Shown here piece after piece: positions 9,951-18,680 of a stretch of 42,485 nucleotides of DNA. The DNA comes from Ophioceras dolichostomum (lineage: Eukaryota > Ascomycota > Sordariomycetes > Magnaporthales > Ophioceraceae). The stretch spans positions 1 through 42,485 of the forward strand of contig PYST01000331.1 in NCBI GenBank assembly GCA_003049485.1. Direction: 5' to 3'. Under the pieces are notes generated by a model. It did no database searches. It saw only the letters and a program-made list of their open reading frames with translations, and was not told the DNA's origin. The translations under genes and the position numbers were made by a program. How positions within the stretch are numbered: position 1 is the stretch's first letter; the number at the start of each line of letters is the position of its first letter.

Positions 9951-10999
9951 TGTTGAGGAACGGGGGGCTGGGATAATAGATCGCCGCAGGGTCTAGGGTG
10001 CGATGTATAGTATTGAAATGAGTCAAATGCTACGTGGAGGATGCTAGTAGTGTCACTGGATACGTCGTGGACCGTCAAAAGGAGTTGTACGATGAGGAAA
10101 TTTGTGTGATAAACCAGGGCGAGACTGCCGTGCATGGGGTGGGCGGACGACTAAATACTGTGCCTATGTGCTATGTGCAAAGTGTCGGCTCAGAATCGGC
10201 TTGATGCCCGACTAATCTTTTGGGAAGGCCCATGTGGGGTCTTGCACACCCAACAATTCATGCCTACATAAAGTGTGGGAGCCCTTATGTGGTTTGGTTA
10301 GTAGAAAAAGTTGTAGAAGACTACCTAGATAGAGAAGTTTTGACTACCTCTTGCACTTAGGAGGAAGATGCTTGGGCATTCGAGTCGTATCCAAAGCTGG
10401 GAACATAGACCACGCGGTTCCACGTGGCGCCTATCAAGAGTAGAGCTGAGTTTGCCCTTCCAGTCAGCCGTCTGCCTTATGTCTGCCTTATATCTTGTCG
10501 AAAATTCATCTCCGTCGAGTCTCTGCGAGAATGAAATCGCAAGAAGAAGAAGAAGAAACAAAAAGGAAATTCTTGGCACACCACCGAAGAGCCTCACGCC
10601 CGAGGGTTTCCTCGCCAGAGCCCTCTTCTTCGCAGCCTTACCTCGAGTGATTGGCTAACCTGGGGAAAAACGAGCGGGGATCATGTATGTCGGTTCAGCT
10701 CTCTAATGTGCAATTTTCACCGATTACTCGATTTGGTGGTCCTCGTGATCCACCCCGTCGGCCGATGAGGGGCTGCTTCTGCACATCCTTCGGGCTGGTC
10801 GGGCAGGCAATCTTCCGCCCGCTTCGTGTAGGGATGGATCAGAGGAGGCAGTGTCTTATCTGTAACGTGTCTCGCTTCATGGCTGATTGTGAATAAGACC
10901 GTGCAAGGATCCGGCATTCAACGGCACCGGATTCATCATAGCTGCTGCGCCTTTTTTGGCATTGCTGCCAACGACTGCCACCCCTTTCTTGGAGCACCA
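9951..10999. other. Intergenic spacer between divergent genes
   Basis: A 1-kb divergent promoter region. A 90-codon minus-strand frame at 10325-10597 starts with a hydrophobic Leu run created by an AAGAAGAAG tract; I do not trust it as a gene. Nothing else is supported. Confidence 0.4.
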
Positions 11000-13900
11000 A
11001 TGAGTACAACGCAGCCTGATGTAGTGAAAGTCAATGATCTGGGAAAGGTCTCAGACGCGCAGTATTGGCAGCAAGCAGCTGAGGTAGGCCGTAGCACTCA
11101 CCAGATCCCTTTTCTATCCCCGTTCGCCAGCACGGATATGCTAACAGAATTCCCATCGCAAAGACATTCAATCGATCCCTCAAAAAGGGAAGCGCGAGCA
11201 AAAAGTTCATCGAACTCGCTACTATTTCATCATCATTAATTGCTAGAGATACGGGCATCGAGTCGATCGCGGCGAAGGCCCTGGAGCTTTACAGAGAGCG
11301 TGGGTTGCGGGGCAAAAAACCAACCGAACACTTCCTTCGGCTTGCGAAGCGTCTCTCACGAACTAAGAGCGCCTTGCCACCAGCCTCCTTCGAGGTTTCC
11401 GTCTTGGTTTGGAGCCCACTTGGCGCCATTCTAGAGGCAAGCATCCCTAATTCTGGCAGCTCGTATCTTCAAATTTGCCGCGACTGATGAAGAATAATGA
11501 ATGACTGATGATCATGCGTAACAGTCGGTCGCGGACGACCTAGCGACCAGCAACTTGCTCGGACAAGGAATCCTCCTAATTGTCGACAGCGTCGATCGTT
11601 GGAAGACAGACTGCGAAACCTTTCACGACGCTCCAGGGGTGCAGAGGGCCAGGTTACAACTCTATACCGCCGTTATAGACTTCCTGAGGTCAGCCACCGT
11701 CAGGATGGAGAAGAATCGCTGCCGTATGTCATATCAAATCTATTCTCTCTACCTATCACCTACCACCTACCGTTTTCGCTGTAGCCTAAGGTACCTACCT
11801 ACTATTTACTCATAGATTCTATTATTCCAGAGCGAGTTGGCGGCTACTTGCTTGGCGGCAGTCGGAGTGCCATCAAGTTCGAAAGCAGGTTGTCCAACAT
11901 GACTAAGGCGGACAAGATTTTGGGGCAGGAGTGCGATTCGCAAAGTACGTCACCGACCTGTTGGGCAACGTTTGGCTGCATTTAATCATGCAACGGGAAC
12001 TGACGTGTCTTCCGGTCTTCCGTGGGGCATAAAGACCGTGCAGTCACGAGAAACATCCAGGAGGGTAGGTGCAGATCATCAGTCTTAAGTTCCATCTCTT
12101 AGCTTCTATCCCTTCTTTCCCTCTCTTTCTTCTCTTCACACTCACCTGAGCCTTGATGATGCTTTTCTCTCCTTTCCTTTGCTGACTACCTACCTACTGA
12201 CACTGACACTACCCCTCAGACGTTCGAGTCCTCGAAGCAGGTGTTACATCTTTCTACTTCGTTTTCTTCCAAGACACATCTTACCTAGAACACACTGCGG
12301 GTACTTTATCTACGCTGGCCTACATATGCGGTCAAAACTTGTGGAATGTGTACCGAGCAGACTCTGGTCTGGGCCCTTTACCGAATACTGACACTTCTGT
12401 CGCTGCGACAGCGTTGAATGCGCGCTTCCAGAACTGGACCCCTGTCGGGGAAATGGCAGTGGGTATGTTCGTGACGCGCTTCCTACCATGGTACCTCGGG
12501 GCCGACCATTGACCATGCCCTATAATTGCAGACACCAATCGTGCCACAATGAAGACGATGATGGGGATCGTGGATAAGGAAAGTGGTGCGCCGAGTCCAT
12601 AGTCTCTGTTAGAAGAAGTTTCTGCATGTCACTGACAGCTAGGGAATATCCCCATCCAGAAAACCTTGGCCTCACGAAGCTAGTGAGCTACCTTGATCCT
12701 AGGCCCATTGACGAGGCAGAGCTGGCAGCCGTGCCTGGCACTGGACAATGGCTGTTCGACCATCCCTCCTATCGGACGTGGATAAATGGTGGTTCTCAGA
12801 ATAGCCCGGTGCTGTGGATATCGGGTGCTCCAGGTCCGTTCATCCCCACCCCCCGCGATCAGCAAATCTGATGATCACTCATGTTGTGATGATTAACCCA
12901 TATGCCCAATTCCAGGCACTGGAAAATCTGTGCTTGCCAAGCAGCTACTGTCTCGTCCACGCGATGAAGACGCCGTGGTAGCATCGTTCTTCTTCCATCC
13001 TCCGGACGGGCCAGCACACATGAAGCCAGCCAGGCTGCTCGCTTCTGTCCTTGGACAGCTGCTTGCCATCTTCGCCAGCCGACAGACGATCTTACCTCTA
13101 TCATGCATGCCGACTCTCCGACGCCTGCTCGGCTACTCACCCGACCAGCTGCGCGTCGACCACTCTGGATTCCCCTTCCTGCAGCTCTGGCGTTTGTTCG
13201 AGGAGCTCGTCGCCGGCCTAGCCAGTTGCACACTAGTAGTCATCGACGGTCTCGACGAGTGCACATCCTCTAGACACGGCCCCTCTTTGTTTTCAGCATC
13301 GGACATGGCTTCTCGGCTTATAGAGCTCGCCAACCGCACGAGTATGAAGCTCGCAGTATTCTCCCGACCCAACCCGGCTTTCCAAGCACTCATCATTCGC
13401 TCCTTCTCGATCCCACTCGATGCGAAACTAGTCCAGACAGATCTTATGGCGGTGTTTGACTACGAATACTCCAGAATGTCGCTGCCGACAGAATACAAAG
13501 CGACCGCAGCGGATCGAGTAAGGCAGTCGGCTCAGGGCTCGTTCCTTTGGGCGATAATGCTATTGAGACATGCGGAGATGGGCACCACGAAGCCTGTTAT
13601 CCGTCGTCGACTCGACGCATTCCCTCGCGGACTCGAACATGCATACACTGAGATGCTCGGCGACTCCCTTAGTCTGGACGAAGAGCAGCTTGTCTGCCGC
13701 AGAAACATCTTCATGATGTTGCTGGCTTGCCAAGGCCCGGTGACTCTCGGAATGCTCGTCTCGGCCCTGGATCTTCCCAGCGAAAGCGCTGAGACTAGGA
13801 TATACAGTCTCTGCCGGCCACTCGTTCTCGTCTCTCGGACACGGGTCGAGTTCTGTCACTCATCTGTTCGGGATTTCCTCCAAGCCCCTGGCACTTTCAC

Positions 13901-15614
13901 CATCACCGGGAGCGAGTCCCACGCGTTTCTAGCCCGGAAATGTCTGCTAGAACTTACTCGTGGGACATTTGCGTCTTTGGAAAAAATTGCCTTCCTCTTA
14001 CGTCGGCTTCAGACTAGCGCAACCGCCGGTGCCGATCCGCTGCCCTGCGGCGAGGACAACGAATTCTACGACTACGCTGCCCAGAACATGGCCACGCACC
14101 TCGCGGCTGTTACAAACCCAGATAGCGACTTGGTGATGCTCGCCGGCACCTTCTTAAAGCAGCTCCAATTCGCTCACTGGGCCGAATATCTCGACAAGAC
14201 GAAGGGCGACTTCAGCGCAGTGTCGAAGTCCTACAACAAGCTACGCGGGTGGAGCGCTGGCTTGAGCCCTGAGGATCAGGAAGTGCTGGATCTGCCGAAC
14301 TTCTTCGTCGTGCCGTACGCTGCCCTCACAAAGGCTTACGAGGAGAGGGCGGCCGCGGATCGGGTCCTCCCCTGGCTCACTCAGATGCGTCTAGGGTTCT
14401 GGCACTGGTTCAGGAACGAGCTCGACAAAGCCACGCCGATCCGCGAGCGGATCGTTAAGGGGCTGACCGAGATTCTCGGCACTGAGCACCCGCTCACACT
14501 CACGGCGCGTATGGACCTGGCCGCCGACTACATTTCAGAAGGCCGTATGAAGGAGGCAAACGTCGTGTTCGCCGAGGTGGCCGACCTGCAGCGCAGGCTG
14601 CTGGGCGAGGGCGCGGCCGCTCTCTGGCTCACGTTCATCTTCCGTGGCCAGACCGAGTACTACATGAACCAGTTCGATGAGTCCGCGAGGACGCAGGCGG
14701 AGGCGTCGGCCGGGCTGCTCAAGCTCGTGGGACCGAACGACTCGTCCTATACGGGCGCGCAGCTGTGGTACGCCTTCGCCGTCCTCGGCCAGGGGAGCCG
14801 CGACCTGGCCCTCGAGGTGCTGCAGAGGGTGCACAAGACGAGGAGGGACCTGTTCGGCGAGGAGGACGCGTTCGGCGTGTTCGTGGAGCTCTCGATCGGC
14901 GACATCCTCAGGCAGCTGGGGGAATTTGACAAGGCTATCAAAATCCTCGAGCACGCCTGCAAAGTCCGGCAAGATGGTTGGCCGCCCACTGATCCGCTGG
15001 TGGCCGACACTGTGCTCACGCTCGCCATTGCACATCGAGATGCGGGCCATATTGACGAGGCGTCGAAACTGCTCGACGAACTTCGAACAAAGGGGGATAT
15101 CAAGAAATCGTTTGTAAGGTACTGCCAGTGGACGCACCTGATAGCGCTGCTGCATTTAGACCGCGGGGAAGTGGACGCCGCGGTACACATCATGCACTCG
15201 CTGTTGATCAAGACCGACCGCTCAAAGACGAATAGGGCGCTGTTATGGATACGGCTCGATCTCGCGGATATACTACGGTTGCAGGGGAAGGATTACGACG
15301 CAGCTGCCTTGTTCGACAACATCGTGAGGTGGAAGCCTGCTGGCGAGGCTACGGCACTCGCTCTGGTGCGGGGAATCCAAGATGCGTTAGACGGACTGGA
15401 CATAATTTGGGACGACGATGATGATCCCGAGCAGCCGGACTCTCCGGAATTGCTTCGGTTAGCGGAGGAGGCGCTCAGACTTGTGCGGGACCAGAAACAC
15501 GACGACGCGAGGAGGCTGCTAGCGCGGGAGGACGCGGAGTGGGTGCGGGTCGAGGATCTCTGGCTGTGGCAGGGAGGACCGCCGGCGGATACGGGGAGGA
15601 TGAAGAGGCCATGA
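11000..15614 (+). CDS. NLR-like STAND protein: helical N-terminus, NACHT NTPase, TPR-like repeats, 1293 aa
   Basis: Nine exons: 11000-11083, 11164-11436, 11525-11723, 11831-11944, 12044-12064, 12220-12462, 12532-12585, 12639-12833 and 12916-15614, giving 1293 residues. All junction phases agree. The 11437-11524 intron starts with GCAAGC (GC-AG type), and exon 5 is only 21 nt. Residues 1 to about 330 are helical; LVWSPLGAILE and QLYTAVIDFLRSA recall the N-terminal module of many fungal NACHT proteins (I think DUF7708-like, unsure). A GTGQWLFDHPSYRTW segment leads into the NACHT domain with Walker A GAPGTGKS (392-399, split by the last intron) and Walker B LVVIDGLDEC (501-510). From about residue 905 TPR/kinesin-light-chain-like repeats follow (GTEHPLTLTARMDLA, ADILRLQGKDYDAAALF). 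Such STAND proteins act as intracellular signal switches in fungal non-self recognition. The N-terminal exon chain is manual, and an additional upstream exon is possible. Confidence 0.75.
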
Positions 15615-16045
15615 GGTGTGATGGACGGTGAAAACTGTGATTCCCCCTTCTCGTTCGAGTCGGCAATTAAGGTGTGTGAACGTACCGATCTGGGGCCGCT
15701 GCTATGATCCACCCTCGATTCAGCCCCTGATTTGGGCTGATGATTGATGACTGACGCATCTCGTGCATGTAAGAATCGAGAACTGCAGTCGGCCGTGCAT
15801 CACTGGGTTGGCAACTACCTCGGTACTGGTAACCGGCTTGGACAGGAAAGCACCTTGATATCACGTCGATAGCGTCAACCAGTTAAGGAGGGGTCAACGG
15901 CAAGGTGTAGGTAGATACCAGGTAGGTACGCGATGCGAACAAATTCTCTATTCTCGCATATCTCGGAATTGTTCTTCTTTCTTCATCTTTTCGCCTCCCT
16001 TCCTTCACTCCCTCCCCCATCCGAATTGCCACGACTTCAACACCG
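15615..16045. other. Intergenic spacer between convergent genes
   Basis: 3' regions of the NLR-like gene and the SAR1-like gene. It contains a GTAGGTAGATACCAGGTAGG-type motif at about 15907-15929. No gene is seen. Confidence 0.5.
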
Positions 16046-16684
16046 CTATAATGTCGTCGTCATTTGCTTGAGGAGCCACATCAGCGCCTCCCCATACCCA
16101 ACACCCTCAACAACCGACGTCTCGAAAATCCTGACGCGCCGCTGACCCTCGTTAGCGTACACGTGTCGGTCCAGACCGACGGGCAAGCCACACGAGCCCA
16201 GCATGGTATCTAGGGCTTGTGGCGTAATCAGTGCGGCCGAGGGCGAGCTCGAATAGTGCCCAGCCAACAACAAGTCGACCTTGTTGGCCAGGATGGCGAA
16301 GGGGACGCCCGCCGGCAGCTCCTCGATCGCCAGGAGCGCCCTCAGCTCCGCGATGGCCTCGGGCCACCGGTCCGGGTCCGCCATGTCGAGCACGTAGACG
16401 ACGCCCGCCACGTCGCCGCCGTGGCAGTAGTCGCGCCACAGGCGGCGCGCCTGCTGGTGGCCGCCCAGGTCGAAGATGTTGCAGGCGATGCTGCCGATCA
16501 GGATCGTCTGCGAGTTGGGGTGCTGGGTCGGCGCGTGTGCGGCGATGCGCTCATCGCGGAGCCGGCCGAGGAGCGTCGTCTTGCCGGCGTTGTCGAGGCC
16601 GAGGAAGAGCACGCGCTTGTTGATGGGCATGTTGAGGAGCATGCGGAACCAGGCGTACCATTCGGAGAGGTTGAAGAGCGCCAT
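16046..16684 (-). CDS. Divergent SAR1-type small GTPase, 212 aa
   Basis: A single minus-strand exon. I start at ATG 16684 (MALFNLSEWY), because the longer open frame upstream translates a tandem repeat. The SAR1 hallmarks are in order: P-loop GLDNAGKT (29-36), switch I with APTQHPNS (Thr53), DLGGHQQARRLW (72-83), NKVD (134-137), and a C-terminal TSVVEGVGYGEALMWL, the SVV...GYGE element typical of SAR1. SAR1 recruits the COPII coat at ER exit sites and is switched by Sec12 and Sec23. Orthologues in filamentous fungi are about 189 residues and highly conserved; this copy is longer, intronless, changed in switch I (HPNS where SAR1 usually has HPTS), and carries extra residues after NKVD and the tail QMTTTL. 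It is therefore more likely a diverged paralogue than the essential housekeeping SAR1. Cys at residue 68 and the basic N-terminal helix are otherwise unremarkable. Confidence 0.85.
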   Translation of the reverse strand: MALFNLSEWYAWFRMLLNMPINKRVLFLGLDNAGKTTLLGRLRDERIAAHAPTQHPNSQTILIGSIACNIFDLGGHQQARRLWRDYCHGGDVAGVVYVLDMADPDRWPEAIAELRALLAIEELPAGVPFAILANKVDLLLAGHYSSSPSAALITPQALDTMLGSCGLPVGLDRHVYANEGQRRVRIFETSVVEGVGYGEALMWLLKQMTTTL

Positions 16685-16743
16685 CTTGTGGTGTGTAGAG
16701 GGTGGTGTGCTAGAAGGTGGTATGGTATCGTAGAGAGTGAGGA

Positions 16744-16786
16744 ATCGTAAAGTATCGTAAAGTATCGTAAAATATCGTACAGTATC
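16744..16786 (+). repeat. 10-bp tandem repeat (ATCGTAAAGT), about 4.3 copies
   Basis: Units at 16744, 16754, 16764 and 16774 differ by one base at most positions (ATCGTAAAGT, ATCGTAAAAT, ATCGTACAGT), then ATC. It lies 60-100 bp upstream of the SAR1-like start codon, in its 5' leader or core promoter. Confidence 0.8.
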
Positions 16787-17339
16787 TGTGTTGCGCGTGT
16801 GTGTATATTTGTGGAGAGGATGTGAAGTTTGCAGAGAAGAACAACAAGTCGCGAGCATGGAGAACGGCCAGATATTTTATGTGAAGTCGTTCGAGGGCCT
16901 TTTCACCATGACTTATCACATATTTTCCCGAAACTTACTCGACTGGTTAGGTTCCCAATGTGTACACGTTCCCAAAGCTAGGCTTTGCCCCATCCCTAAA
17001 ATGGCTTGGATAGAGTTTGGAGTAGGACTGTGAGCATGGCAGCCTGGAGCTACGGAAGCCAATAGACAAATACCACGTACACCTGCTAGGTACCTACCTA
17101 CCTAATCAACACATCAGTAAAAACCAAAGGGCGCTGAGCGTAGTGAGAACATACCGAATCTTGGGGGGCGCTATGGAATTACGGCCTGCACATCGGGCTA
17201 GGGCCACGGTGTGCTTTTGGCGAGGCTGAATATCGAGACGTAGAGCCCCTTCAAGCCATCAACCACGACAGAGCTCCCCCCGACAACCCATGGAGCATTT
17301 CCCCATAGCATCCCTGCTCGCTATGCCTCTTAACTCTAC
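16787..17339. other. Intergenic spacer
   Basis: Upstream region of the SAR1-like gene and the region beyond the 3' end of the decayed glycoside-hydrolase-like relic. A TAGGTACCTACCTACCTAA motif lies at about 17087-17105. No gene is seen. Confidence 0.5.
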
Positions 17340-18120
17340 TCAACTCAGCAACTTTACGTAGATTTTGCCCTCAAGGTCTTTGTAATTCTTGTTCACGACG
17401 CTCACTAATAACCGCACCTTCTCATCATCATTCTCATTATCAGAGCGAATCCAAGCAGCAGCGTCTACCTTCTCCGCCCTAGCCCCCTCAACGGCGGGCT
17501 CAGCTGTCCGTGGCGCTCCGGGCGTGAAATCTGTACTCCCCTTCCACGTCAACACCGGTCCTAGCTCCCGGGTAAAAGCCTTCAGCCCCGGTGTAGCGGG
17601 ATTGTTCCACTGCACGATGCCCTTGGCGCCGTGGTTAACCGCCAGCAGCGTGAAAACAACCAGCCCATCGACGGTCGGGAAACGCAGTCAGAACGTCTCG
17701 TTCCCCGGTGCCTGCAGCGTAGACCACTGAGTCTTCTGCCACCCGAGCAACGCGTCGCGGCGGGTGAACTCGTCGATCCTCCTGGGGATATTCTCGAAGC
17801 TGCTCTTGAAAATCAACGGAAAAATTATACTGACTTCGGTGCATACCTAGACAATATAGCTGCCTCCACCCCAGCGTTCAGGGCGACAGAGGGGCAGTGG
17901 GCAGGGCTGATGATGTGGATGTTGGCGGGGTCAGGAACTTGGTTCGGACCAGCCAACCATCAGGCACTATGAGACTATGATGGACCATTTACGGCAACCT
18001 CCGCAACCAGGACTTCTTCGCCTCCTTCTCTGCCGGCACCGACATTCCGTGGAGCCACGCATTGCATATCGCATTGTCGCGTTCGTCCTAGGACGTTTTG
18101 GCGTCATTAGTAAGCCACCC
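17340..18120 (-). pseudogene. Decayed glycoside-hydrolase-like C-terminal fragment
   Basis: Read on the minus strand, coding-like pieces can be followed from about 18090 to the stop near 17340: ERDNAICNAWLHGMS, then NIHIISPAHCPSVALNAG, then RRIDEFTRRDALLGWQKTQW, then VNHGAKGIVQWNNPATPG and a last beta-rich stretch ending KIYVKLLS. In-frame stops interrupt it (TAA near 17990, TGA in the stretch around 17945-17960, TGA near 17690). A possible 50-bp intron (GTATGC to CAAG) near 17800-17850 would join two pieces. The HGAKGIVQWNNP and TRRDALLGWQ segments recall the end of a fungal (beta/alpha)8 glycoside hydrolase, but I cannot name the GH family. No N-terminal half is visible, so this is a truncated, multiply broken relic next to two further carbohydrate-active enzyme genes. 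Confidence 0.55.
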
Positions 18121-18680
18121 ACGACGCCATTTATCTCCCCCCGCCCACGTACCTTCCTTTATCCCCAGAGGATCCTGTTGATAACTATCGCCCAAACTTC
18201 ACTGCTTTTTCTGGCGGCTAATTACGCCATTGGCGGGCGGGGAAATGCTACATCAAAACTTGATGTCTGGTAGCTGCAGCTCCGGGGGTGCCCCTCCCCT
18301 CCCTAACGGCAGGGAATCTGAAAGGTGAATGATGATAAGCTCCGCCGTCGTCTGCGAAAGGAAAGAAGAGATGGAAGCAAACCGGAGAATATCGTTGACA
18401 CTCTCCCGTGAGTCACTGAGCACCAAGCAATGGAAAGTTACGGCTGTCCTTTCCGTTTTGCACGCAACCACGGGTCCGGCGTTCTGGTCGCAACGGTCGT
18501 GCATGACGCCCGCAGCAGAACATCAGATCGGCCCGCTTGCCCCGAGCGGCCCCGAATAGCCTCCGTCACAGTCGCCCGGGAGTTTTGTGGGCTTTTCTTC
18601 TCTCTCTCCCGGAACAAATCCTCCACAAGCTCTTTCCTACACCGATGCGGAGGCAACCACTGCCACTCACTACTTCGGCC
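18121..18680. other. Intergenic region upstream of the fucosidase
   Basis: Presumed promoter and leader of the GH29 gene, with pyrimidine-rich stretches just before the ATG at 18681. The open frame upstream of 18681 lacks coding character and an ATG in good context. No gene is seen. Confidence 0.5.

Noticed and set aside
10325..10597. 90-codon minus-strand frame with a signal-peptide-like N-terminus (possible small secreted protein)
   Set aside because: The hydrophobic Leu run comes from an AAGAAG microsatellite, there are no paired cysteines, and codon use is not coding-like.
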